The notes beneath the pieces were generated by a model. It did not search any database. It was not told where the DNA came from and saw only the letters and a program-made list of their open reading frames with translations. Below, piece by piece: positions 33,731 through 45,840 of a stretch of DNA of 64,000 nucleotides (positions are counted from its first letter, which is position 1; every line of letters starts with the position of its first letter). The position numbers were made by a program, and so were the translations under genes. Source of the stretch: Anticarsia gemmatalis (Eukaryota; Arthropoda; Insecta; Lepidoptera; Erebidae); contig NC_134755.1 of the NCBI RefSeq assembly GCF_050436995.1, forward strand, positions 4,279,001 to 4,343,000, read 5' to 3'.

Positions 33731-36700
33731 TAATAAAGATGGAATAAATATTTTTGTACATATCACAATTTGCGAAATAGAATAAAAGATTGTTACCGAG
33801 AGTGTCTATAATAGTTGTATATTCTAGTTAGATGTAATTTTGCTGTGCCTTAAGCGTCTCAATTTCTAATAAGTAAGATGCATAAGATATGATAGGAATT
33901 ATCAAATTTGTAAAAAAATAATTGTAATTTTATAAAGTCTCTATTTACCTACTCTCAGCTGAAAAATTTCCGACCAAATCTTGATGAATTTTTTTCATGT
34001 TCAATGTTTGTAAATTTTATATTTTAATTGATACAATGTTTAAATATTTTATCTGTTTACCTGTCATACCCAAATAATTATATATTTTAATTTGATGTTG
34101 CTCGTAATTTATATGTTGTTTAATGCTTTACTGGAGTAAAGCAGGAATTAGTATCTTGTGTCAATGATTGAAAACAGAAAATAATAAATGTTTTGAACAT
34201 TAAACGTGTTATTCATTAAAATATAACCACATGAGTAAATATCGTAGAGGTACAAAGCTTTGAAAACTCGTGCAAATACAGGAAGATATAATTAGACATC
34301 GAGCTTTGATGGTAACGTCTCGCAGGCATCTTGTTAGGATATGTTTTGAGCTATAATACACCTCACAAGTGACTAGCTTATTTAATGTTTATCTACACAA
34401 CTTAAAATGAAATACGAACACTAATGAACAGAAACCTGTTAACAAGTTTAAAAAAAACACTTTGTTTTATCAAAAAATCAGTAAAATGATCTAATGATAA
34501 AGTTTTCAAAAATAACATTTTGTACAATCAAAAAAAAACAGCAAAATGATTTATGATAATATGAATTAATAAAAATATGAAGAAAGGTATAAAACATAAC
34601 ATCCCGATAATTTCTTTAAAAACATTACAGTGTAATAATGTACTATCGCTCTGTACTGGATATAACACCACCACTATTTCTGAGTTTAAGTAAACAAAGA
34701 ATAATTATTTTAATGTTGATCTATTGAATCTATAACACGACTGATAAATAAACTCTTAATGGGCCATAACTAACTCTGGAAGTATTAAATCATTGATTAA
34801 ATAAATAAATTTCTGCTTTCCCTTTAAAGGTAAACATACTGGATGATATACGTTGGTTTATTTATTTTTCTATTATTATAAGCTCTCACATATTTGTATG
34901 CAAACACGGTACCAGCTGCCTCTCGTTCGTTCACAAGTCGTAAAAGTATATTAAGGTTGTTTCCTGTCGTATTATAGACTGAATACGATGCAACACAATC
35001 TCTTTCCTAGCTATAAAATTTCCTTTTTTTGAACCGTGTAAAAAAATGCGGTAATATATCAGCGCGACCGAAATAAGTCCCATTTAGAAAACAAGCGTGC
35101 ATTGATGTTGCAAATGATTTGGGTTACATTGAGAATATTCGAGTAAGAGGAAGATATTTAGAAACTTGTTCGTATTGAAAGAAAGAAAGTGATGAAACTA
35201 GCGATCTATATATCGATGTCTCTTTCCAACTGCCGTTTTTGGATTGTACTATCATGTAGAATTGAAGCTATTGGGACTTCTATAACAAGTTTTTGAAGGT
35301 CGATGATTAAAAAAATCTACACTGCTATCGATGTCAACCAACTGTACAAATATTTTATTGCCTTAGTTTTGAACTTGATTAAAAACACTTTTACTTGAAC
35401 AAACGATATTAATACGCAACAAAAGTTGCGCCTACAGACCTTCTGAGAAAAAGTTAAGATATAAAAATGTATGTGACATTTAATTTCCCCACAGTCACAC
35501 AAAATACACGAATAAACTACACTTGAGAAAAATATTAGCGAATAAATAACCTAATAAATTTTCCGAACTTATTTTGTATACGTATTTTTGATAATATCTA
35601 GTACCTAGGTATAATATGTGGCTGCATGATTTAGCTTTATCTAGACTATGAAAACAGATAATCTCGTATTTTACGCGCACAACGTTGTTACAGAGGTAAT
35701 ATAGTTACATGTTTACCCTACGAAGGTATTCTTTTAGTTCTACAAAATATTGTATTCGATAAAATATTCTGGATGTAAGAAAAAAGTTATCTACACAGGC
35801 TAAGTCACACATATAAATATGTTCTAATATAATAAAAGAGATTCAACATTTTTGAATGCTAATTTTTAAGAGCAACTTTTGGTACTAGGTCTAAATTTAT
35901 TTGGAATTTATCGCACTTTGAAAGTATATAAAACACCAGTTGTTAGGAGTATTAGTTAATCGCAATAAATATTTGAAACTTAATAGATTTAATTTAAAAC
36001 GTTTGTGTGTGTGGCATGGTAATAAACAGTTAAACTTATCTCAACAACAGTCTGTCTATTTGATTAATTCGAACATTGAAAACGCAGGGCAAAAATTCAA
36101 TACATAAAAAGTTACAAAAGAATTCCGAAAACCTTACATAAAAAAATGTTTCATTTTCGTGTAAAATAATTAAGTATACATACATATAAAAGCATTAATT
36201 TACCATCTAATATAAAATAACAAGTAATAAAAGAGCAAAAAACGCAGACAAATTTATCAGTATTAAAAAAATCCATTTCAATTTTAATGGCCTGCCTTTG
36301 GTAGTTTTTGCCTATTGTTGAAAGGCTGAAAGGGGCAGTGAAATATGACTAGAAAGCTTCAGAATATGAGCCTAATAATTTTCGTTATCAATCATATCTT
36401 TGCAAACAACTCGTAATATTAGTCTAACACGTCGTAATGGCTGTTTGAAAAGTGACTTTTTATGAGACTTGTTATAAAGTGCACGTTAAGTGCAGTTAAA
36501 AAGAGATATTTTTGATAGTTTACGCGTAATAGGTTACGTGAAGTCATTTTTATTTAAGTAGATGGTTATCATGTTACGCCGTTATTTATATCGTACGAAC
36601 AATAAGGTTAGTTAAATTGTATCAAGCTCATATTACTTACATATAATGTCAGATATCTCCGGTTATTATGCAACAAGCCGCTATCATGGCTTATTTACTT

Positions 36701-36900
36701 CAACGTATGTGTAGTGCTAGAGGTCCTTGGTCATATAAAAATATCAATCTTTATTATTATTTTTAATTATCGAATTGTCAATCAACTTTATTAACAAATT
36801 TCTACAGCCTGGACGTAATAAACTATAGCATAAGGCTCATTTACCGGGCTCACGAGTCATATGATATTCGAATCAATGAAACTAAAATGAGAAAGAATTC
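33731..36900. other. Non-coding stretch
   Basis: AT-rich sequence downstream of the ACE-like gene. Open frames at 35317-35502 and 35495-35680 carry no recognisable features. Confidence 0.45.
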
Positions 36901-36937
36901 TACTACAATAAAGCCTCTCTTTCCAAGCGACACTGCT

Positions 36938-36965
36938 ATTGGGCGGGCGCACGCGACGCCATATT
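36938..36965. promoter_or_regulatory. CCAAT/GC-box cluster, candidate promoter
   Basis: An inverted CCAAT box fused to a GC box (attgggcggg, 36938-36947) is followed by a CpG-rich run and gccatattg, a GCCAT-type site. Such clustering is exceptional in this AT-rich window. A candidate first coding exon begins 416 bases downstream on the plus strand. Orientation and use are inferred. Confidence 0.4.
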
Positions 36966-37380
36966 GTTGATGCACTTTGATTTATCCCGCCAGTGCCTCC
37001 CAAACTTGTTGCCCTGACATACTTACGGGTACATTCCACGTGTTAAAATATAAAAAAATAAATTTTTCGCGAAAAGGACGCTTATTTATGGTTTTTTTTA
37101 TTAGTTATTAGTGTAATTAATTGGTAATATTAACAATTTCATTAATAAGTGTTTACTTACTTTAACAATAAGGACGCCATAATGTTATTGATCGGTTATA
37201 ATAAATTTTAGGAAGATTTGTTATTAGCAAGGGTACACGCAAATATGACTTTTGCATCCGTCGAGATGCCGATCACATTAAATTTTAAACATTGTGCATT
37301 GTATTTCGAAGATAATCACTCGAAGTGATTAGTGATGAGTAACAAAACCTGAGTGATAATAGTTCGTAAGTGGGTAGGTA

Positions 37381-37479
37381 ATGCATTCGGCGCACGAAAT
37401 ATCAGCGTCGTCACAGGATCAAGGCGCGCCGGCGCCGAGCTCGTGTCTTGCGACGTTGCGGGGTACCTTCAGCTTACGA
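37381..37479 (+). CDS. Candidate first coding exon of an unrecognised gene
   Basis: The ATG at 37381 opens 33 codons of GC-rich, codon-like sequence (starting MHSAHEISASSQDQG and ending GTFSLR), followed by a strong donor CGA/GTAAGT at 37480. An in-frame TAG two codons upstream makes this ATG the first in its frame. The base composition contrasts sharply with the AT-rich neighbours, and a CCAAT/GC-box cluster lies 0.4 kb upstream. The peptide is low in hydrophobic residues and rich in Ser and Ala; I do not recognise a family. Later exons were not found with confidence and may lie beyond the window. It could also be an untranslated exon. Confidence 0.42.
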
Positions 37480-40400
37480 GTAAGTAATCATTTTGTAGTC
37501 AAGACTGGATGATACGTAAGAATGAATGTTTGTACAGAGTGATACTGTTTTAATTACATTCTTTTATTATTTAGTATGTATAACGTATTTTATTCAATTA
37601 CCCAACTATGTTATTTTACTGTTTATTACATGACTGTTAACCTCTAACCCTATCTATGCGTTGATGGATATAAGTCATGGTCGTGGCTCGTTGTATAGGT
37701 AAAGAGCAATTGCTGTTGTAAGGAAACTGCTTGAATTTAATGGCAATCAAGTGGATGAATGTAAAAAACTGACGTCAAAATACTCATTAACAAAGTAAAA
37801 TATTGTAAAATTCATTCCTTTAATATTTTACAACATATTACGGCTATTAAATGTAATGAAACACTAATTTGAACCGACACACCGCGCTCACAACGATGTA
37901 CTATAAGCCGTTCTGTACACAAAAACAACATAAAAGAAAAAAGTGGCAGTCGTAATGCTTGGTTATAAATTTGAGAACACAAACAGTGTACTAATAATAC
38001 GATTATTTAGTAGCACCATTGATAGTACCAAAATAGGTAAGTATTTTAGTAGCGAGATTACATATCTATTTTAGGAGTTCGTACTAGTCTAGTGAAAATA
38101 AGTTAATAAATAAGTGAAGAACTACGAAATCCATTAATTAATTTACCAATACTGGGCGTTGTTTGTACTGCTTTGCCATTTTTTGTTTGAATATATTTAT
38201 TATTGAACTACAACGGAGAAATGTTTTAGCAATCATTAATTATAATTTAGCGTCACAGCTCCATAAAACGAACGAGAGTTACCGGATACTTTAGAAGCCA
38301 GAAGGTGCAAACAAAGCTCTTGAGCACTATTTAAAAGACCATTCTAGAAATGTTGAGTCAAGTTTTAACAGTATTCTTGTTTATCGGTTTCGTCCAGTCT
38401 TGTAGCTCCAAATGACTGACGTAATTAAGTATAACGAGATATGCCAAAATTCAAAGAAATTTCTCATACTACTGCGCTGGCAAGTATACTACAAGTATAA
38501 TCTATATGATTATGACATTATACAACGCAGGCCATTTGTTTGGGCGCGTTTCGTTGGTTGCATTATATTTAACGCTCACGTATCACTTTCACGTCGTGTC
38601 GCGTTGCTTGCTGACGTATGACAACGCATTCACTAGCAACCCATAAAATCATCTGACACAGAAAAATCAACGCAATAACCTCTACAAAACCTACTAGCGT
38701 TTTTAAAGTATAATCCACGGATGGATGCTCATAAAGTGAATGTTTACCCATGAAACGACCCTTTCTATCCCCGATCGAGTGTTTGATTTCAGATTATGCT
38801 AATACAGACACTGCATTGAATTCTGCTTGGAACAGTTGCAATTTATTTTGATATATTTTTAGTATTGACCGCATTTGAATGGCTGAAGGAAACTAGTTCT
38901 ATCTCAGCATATCTGGAAGTTATTTCAAATGTTATTTGGGTTAGCAAAACTGTGTTTTATTGGTAGCATGCCACTATTATGTGTGTGGGGTATCGTGTTA
39001 TATGCTTTTAATAGCTTTGCAGTACCGGTGATGAATTTAAATAGGTATATTTTTTCCTGAGAACACGATATTTATCATGTTTGACTATGTATGTTAAAAA
39101 ATAGGCGTAAGAGATTTTCTTTAGTAGTAGTAATAGTAGTAGTAGTAGTAGTTGTAGTAGTAGTAGTAGTAGTAGTAGTAGTGAAAATACGCCCCACTAT
39201 CAAGGCCACTGAAAGCTACCAAATATTGTGCGATAAAGAAACTGCTCAGCACCCATGACATACTTTGCAAGAATCTTCAAGTTATTGTTTAATGTAAAAT
39301 CATCCTTTGTAAATTAGAATTTGAAACAAGCCTAGTAAACTGTTGTTACTGTCAGCATACGAATAAAAATAAAATATTTCATTCCCTAATATTCTCAGAT
39401 CGTGTTCTAATCAACGAATCAGATTGTAAGCAAAAAAGGGTTGGTATAAGATAACTTTTCGTACCAATTTCAAATATTGTTTCGGCAAAACATTCGAGGA
39501 CCTTTTCACACGGTTTTACTCAATGATATGTATTCTAATTTGAACTAAACCCTATTGTCCCGGGATTTCGTAATAATACTAATATTATAAAGGAAACTTT
39601 TTGTTCTGGACTGAATTTGTAGGGTATTCTTCCAAAAGGTTACGCAATTATAATATAAAAAATTGTTTTGGTGAAGAAATATGTATTTTTATGAGACTAA
39701 ATAATTAACATAATTCACCTATTAATTATTCTATGAAATCAATATAGCTCATTTTTATCTTTTCATTTACGAATATTGTTTTTCCTTTATTAACATTATG
39801 TAGGGGACTTACTTTACTTTCAAATATTGTGAGGGCTTTAACTTTCCTCTAAAGTCTTATAGTAAAGTACTTTGTAAACAAATTGATCAGAAAGTAACTA
39901 CCGATATACAACTTAAACAAAGCCTTATATGAATTTCCTCTCTTGAAAGGACTTAAAAACAATGTTACCGTTGCCGTGAAACTGTCAATTCGGGATATGC
40001 TAGGTATTTCTAATATATTACACTCTTCATACTAAATTACTTATTAACAGATAATAATACACTTATGGACCAGGCGATTGTGTCCAGGATTTTAATACAA
40101 AACTTTAATTTACCCAGCTTTAGTTTTTCATGAAAGCTACGTTTTATGTCCCCGTAGAGATTATTTAATAATTAATATGTCATTTTATTAATGTAGGTCA
40201 ACGTGAAAGCGACAGACAAAAAAGTTAGTCAGGTTTTTAAAATATTATAATGATTGAATTACTAGAGGCTCAGTATATCCTTAAAATATATTTGCACTGC
40301 GACATACAAACATATTCACAGATAAACCGTATGTGCTCACTTTTTACGTCACTTAGTTCCTTGTCATTTGGCGCTAACGATATGTAAATACAGGGATTTA

Positions 40401-43134
40401 AGCAAAGTAAGATGTTTCCTTTTGTCTTTATTGAACATCCTTTGGGACCTTTTATCTTTTACTTAAAGGATTTTCATTCGAGTAAGTAGAACTTAGTGTT
40501 TACAATGCAGAAAATCGTTTAGAAAGACTGCTACACGCACGTTTGTTTAGCTCCAGTCGCTGTAGAAACAAGTTAGCGTAAAGTACTTAATGAGACTACA
40601 CAGTCTCATTTTATCACGTCGAGTCTCACACGAGTTAGTAAACTCAATACATGGAAATGAGGTTCTTTGTGACATGTAAAAATATTCTTATATATTTTTG
40701 TAGAAACATCGTTATTACTTTATCATAGTAATTACAATGTAATGCTTGCTGTAATGCTCATGCTGTTATTTTTATTTTATTCTTAGAAAATGTTTCGAAA
40801 TTACATAATTTTTATGACATTTTTGGTGTGGGAACTGGAAACTAATGACCGAGTTATCTTCCATGAATATCTAGAATCACATTCAAAGTACGATAGCTTC
40901 AGATGCTGTTGTGATATAAACTTGGCAACCTGAATGCCATAAGGCCTAGTTTTACATTTTTGGTTAAATACCAGCTCGGAGATGGCTCCCCTATGGAAAT
41001 AATGGACTTCCATTACTGATAATACTGAGTACTGCATATGACGCGTACTGTCCATCTTTGCGGACTTTTAGACCTTTATCCAATAACAGATTCAGAAACC
41101 AGTAACGAATGATCTTAAATAATTTCTCAAAATTCCGACAATAGCATAATGTAGAGGTTAGGGAGAGTTTTTTAATAATTATTATTATAAATCCAGAAAT
41201 TAATATACAGTACACGAATCTGATTTTAAACTTTGAACTTTCAATCGATTATGCGGCCAACTACTCGTATTTTTAACTATTAAAAAAAAAGGTATACATG
41301 AGTTCCTTTAGGGTTTAATAATTTGAAAAAAATAAAGATTAGAGAGATTAAAAACTAGACACTACTAGTACACTCGCCGTTAGTTTTGTCTTAGATTTCA
41401 AATCTCAATCACTTGCGTGAGAGGTGAAAGCCACACGGCGATCATGTACATCACCGAAGATGTAAAATCCCGAACATCTCACGGATTCCTGAATCCGTAT
41501 TTATTACAAGTAATAATGAAATCACGAAGGAAGTAATAACTCAAACTCATAACTATGCGACATCTGGCGCAGTCGGTAAACTTGACTTTATTACTTCATC
41601 TTAACGACGGCATAGGTTTAACTGTGGATCGCTTGTTTTAATTAAGAAGTGCACAAATTAATGCAATTTAGTTCTCATACATCATGTTTGTCGCGAATTA
41701 CATTTTTGTTCAAAGTTGCTCTTTGTTTGTTCGTGATGAAAGTTTTTATGCGGCGTAAGCGTAGACTTGTTACTAGAACACCGTAATTATACTTTAGGGC
41801 TGCAGCAGTATTTTATTTTTATTTTAAATTGTTGGTTGGATATGTAATTATGTTTTTTGTAGTTTTTATTTAAATAAGAACTATTAAAAGCTGCGAATAG
41901 ATGGTTATGATAAAGGATGTATGCGTTGTGATAAACTTAAGATTTAAACGCATCATACGTTTTGAATTCGTAGTGACTAACACAATAACTGAGGTCATGG
42001 GGCAATTGACTTGTCTAGCACATTTATAAGTATAGGCTGACTTAAAATAATACGGCCTAAGTTTTTCTTTATTCAGAATTTACAAGGCCCTAATTAATTC
42101 TATCAAAAAAATATATTATGGTTTCATTGTCCAACTTAAAATAATTACCAAAATCCTATTAAGGCTCGTTACTTTCGCGTTTTATTTTCCCAAAATTTAA
42201 TGGAGGTATGAAGGTATGCTTAATTAGGATAAAGCCTATTTCGGGTTTCAATTTCGTGCTCATATCAAACCATAAAGTCTGTAATTAATTTTTGTGAAAT
42301 TATAAAAAGGTTGACACGGGCAGCGTTATTAACATACGAGATTTTTCGCTCCCAGGAATTCCAAAGTGGGTCTCGTTTGTAAAAAAAGTGGCCGGAATAT
42401 GTAACATACAGTCTTTTTGTTCGAAATACTGATTCCAGGTATTCAGTTTTAGTCTTGGTTAATGAATTTTATTGGAATGGGTTTTTTTCTACAAAATGTG
42501 ACATTTTTATTTTTCAGGATTCTATGAAACCCTGAATCATAGTGGGTATCATATTACAAATGTAATAATTGCAAAGTAAATATTAATGTCCAGTAAGCGA
42601 TCAATAAATTCGTTTTATGTGCAAATGCAAAAAGAACCCATGGAAAATGAATTCATCATTGATAACTAAACACAAAATATAATATAGTTTTACACATATA
42701 TCAATAAAAGACAGATTATTACTAACTTGATAAATACTTATTATCTCAAATTATTAATTACTTCAAAAGTTCTTCTAAATTGACATCAATTTCTGTGCAA
42801 AAAGCTTTATACTATAATAACTTTAACGCAACTATGCACTAAATACTTTCAGACAGTTTGTATTACAATAAGTTTGTACAATTATTGATGGATTATAAGT
42901 TTCTAAAGTTATCATTTCTAATAAATTTATCTATTTATTGGAAATGAGAAAGCTTCGTAATTAGTTTCGTAGATAAATAGTTTGAGATTTTTAGTTTTAT
43001 AAGCAGTGATAAATTGCTTGATTTATTATTAATTAGTAATAATTGGCCCGAAAGCTTGATGTTTTTGTCCTTACTTTGAGATAGGGGTGCTAGTAACCTC
43101 AACAGTGCCAATATTTAGTTTTATTTTATTAGGT
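37480..43134. other. Non-coding or intronic stretch
   Basis: No convincing exon is visible. It includes a (TAG)n microsatellite at 39122-39183 and a short piece (about 39573-39595, atactaatattataaa) reminiscent of the 5' start of the Helitron-like repeat. If 37381-37479 is a first exon, this would be its first intron. Confidence 0.4.
39122..39183. repeat. (TAG)n microsatellite
   Basis: About 20 units of the trinucleotide TAG, with two interruptions (taa and ttg). Confidence 0.95.
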
Positions 43135-43250
43135 AATAACATCGCTTGATATACCCAAAACTCGGGTCTAGATAGCTCGATAGTAATCGACATATATGCT
43201 GACGTTCCTTTACCAGACCGGGAGTCAAACCCAATTCCTCGCAAATACGA
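43135..43250 (-). mobile_element. SINE-like relic
   Basis: Read on the minus strand, gggtttgactcccggtctgg resembles a tRNA-type B box and the sequence that follows it in lepidopteran SINEs. The A box is not recognisable and the copy is badly worn. Confidence 0.32.
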
Positions 43251-43650
43251 AAGAACAGCCAACTTTATAACTTAATTTACACTTGCTCACGTATGCGGAT
43301 ACACTCTGTCAATTTCAATATCAAACATCACATTAAAACATTTTAAAAAGAACAACTAGTAAGAAAAAATGCCTCAATTCAATGTAAAAATACCTCTTCT
43401 AACTTTAAACACTAAAAGCCGTGGCTTTTTTTAAAGGTTATTATTCAGGTAGTTACTTCAAAAAGCTCAGATTGTTCTATTACGGCTTTAAAGGACACGA
43501 AACAATATGAAACTAAGTACTAAAGTAAACATTCGTTGGTAATAAGTTTCACTGCAGGAAAGCTAATTTACCATGACTTGAGTAATAAGTACAGGGCACG
43601 AAGTTGAATGTGCAGAAAGTTAGGTAAACAATTTTTTGGTATCAGTACCG

Positions 43651-43811
43651 CGATTTTTTACCATTATCGACTACCGGCATTCGGCTAGTTATCGACAAAT
43701 TGTGTATGACAATCGGTTGTGTGTCTCTAGCGGGCATCCTAGAAACTATTTTTGCAGTACATTTTAAATGTCAAACTCTCAATACTCGAAAATACCGACT
43801 GTAGAGAATCG
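43651..43811. mobile_element. MITE relic, family of 27054-27229
   Basis: It shares the left word atcgactaccgg, the internal segment gtacattttaaatgtcaaa and an agaatcg right end with the copy at 27054-27229, in the same order. The inverted ends are eroded. Confidence 0.6.
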
Positions 43812-45729
43812 TAAATGACATTTCGCAAAAAAAGATGTTCTATAAGTCATTATAAACGTCAAAAACACGCCAGTGGGCAACTGCGACGATTCAGGGTTAA
43901 AGGCTAGATTTGATGTATTGCGAAAGACTAGAGAAACTCGTTATAATAACACGTATATTAAACATTATAAAATGTTGATTATAGTGTTATCATGCTCTAA
44001 TAAAAAGTCTTGTCAGCCCAGTGACTATCGAAATGAACAAATAAACGTAATTAAATAATTTATAAGAAAGTTACATGACGTGACTGATTCTTTATTTTGG
44101 GCACGAAAGCTTTTGAAATACTATTCAAATTAAACCTACGGCTTTCGTATTTCCTAGGGCACAAAACCGGACTACTATTTCTTCACACTTTATTATATTA
44201 GTGAGAAGTAATTACTGGCCGGAATAACCTCGGGCACTACAAGAACAATTTATGTTATCATTTTTGACCTCGGCTATTCAGGAACTTTACAAATGGTCTG
44301 TTTTAATTTAAGTTCTGTATTGTTTTAGTTGCGCATTTTGTATTTTCATAAGGCTTAACTTATGTCAGTTCGAATTATTTATAACAACAATTTAAACGCG
44401 ATATTAATAATATAACATTTTGGAGTTAGCACACGAACATAGTTACGTGTTATTTTCAAACGAATGTTTGTGAATGAAAATATAAAGACAATTTTTTGAA
44501 ATAAAATAAATTTTGCAAGCATGTTGACACATTCTACAATGTCAAATTCATAATCGTGTTATGAAACATGCAAGAACTATAAAGTTCTCATATTGTTCTC
44601 CTAATTGAAATTAGGGAAAATGCGAATTAAGCTAAAAGGCAAACATTAGCTGGATTTAATAGTCAAAGTGGTTTGATAGCTTAATCATATTGTTCTTGTT
44701 CAAAAACAGACCTTTTTTACTTTTTTGGTATCAAGAGATTTGCAAATAAAATCAAATGGAATGCAGCAGCTTATTAACATTTGCATAACAAAATATAAAG
44801 TACATTTTGCTCGCGATTAAGGAAGATCGTATGAACGCATTTCCGTTAACTCTCAAGGGATTGGGCATTATTCTTTGAGATGGTTTCGCTGACTTTCGCT
44901 TCAGTAAACAGATAAGAATCAAAATGGGAGGATTAGAAAAAGAAACATCAACACGGCAAGACGTTTTTGCGAAGTCGTTTTAAAATGGCTTCTATTTTTA
45001 GCATTGGCTTATATTTTCATTTAAAAAGCGTTATAGGTTTTTACGATATTGATTTTTTCAACATTTTCTGTGGATGGTATAATTTTTAGTTTTAAAAATG
45101 ACTCATATTACTCTAATTCGATTAACGAAATATTGAGACTATATCCTACTTGGTCCTTATCAGTAATTTTTATAATATAACTATACAATCATTATGAAGA
45201 TTTTTCATGACTGTCCGTCTGTTTGCATGGCTTGCCTGATAAGACTAAAGTGGCGGTAACCTGAGTGTGAAACAACTTACACCTATTTTTAGTTAAGGTA
45301 TCACAAAATGAATTACACTGTCTGACAAAAAAAAAACGGAATGAAGTCGTGAATAATAAAGGACGTATAAATAAATGCTAAATAACAAGTATAATTTTAC
45401 AGCATACAAATTGTCTTTTATAAAAAACATAACCCTCTTTTTGTATTGGTTTGAATCCGGGAACCAGGAAAAGCTCTTACGTGCATTTATCACCGTTACA
45501 TTTTCGATGCAAAATGAAACAAAAAGTAGACCTCGTCCACAGTTTTCCGTTAAAAAGAGCGCAGGAAACTTAAAACAAGAGCTTATTTCAGCGAAGATTA
45601 TCGAGTTCATCCGAGTGTTGTGTTATTAATCAAACACTGTCCTACTTTTGTTTCTCATTATTTTTTCACTTCAAAACTATTCGTCTTTGTCACTTTGCAA
45701 ACAATTCTGCTATGTAATGGACATAAATG
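43812..45729. other. Non-coding stretch
   Basis: I see nothing beyond AT-rich sequence. The open frames at 45293-45610 and 45375-45629 overlap on opposite strands and show no domain features. Confidence 0.4.
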
Positions 45730-45840
45730 ATGTAGCGTCCGCCTGTTCCTTGTGATAAGAGTTGCAGTTCGAGCCCTAGTTGTACAAATATTTGTATTGC
45801 TTACGGATATTTGTTCTACGGGCTTGTGTGTTTTAGCTGT
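45730..45840 (+). mobile_element. tRNA-derived SINE fragment
   Basis: A B-box-like gcagttcgagccc (45764-45776) is followed by tacaaatatttgta and gatatttgttctac, the order seen in common lepidopteran SINEs after the tRNA-like head (family knowledge). The A box is eroded. The open frame 45752-46090 begins inside this fragment and is probably spurious. Confidence 0.5.

Noticed and set aside
36857..37039. 60-codon minus-strand open frame over the GC-rich patch
   Set aside because: It overlaps the CCAAT/GC-box cluster, and the peptide shows no family features; a promoter reading explains the composition better.
41384..41490. Possible exon (acceptor ttgtcttag, GC-richer sequence, donor-like CAA/gtaata)
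   Set aside because: The donor is weak, the peptide is unrecognisable, and its phase does not link to any other candidate exon.
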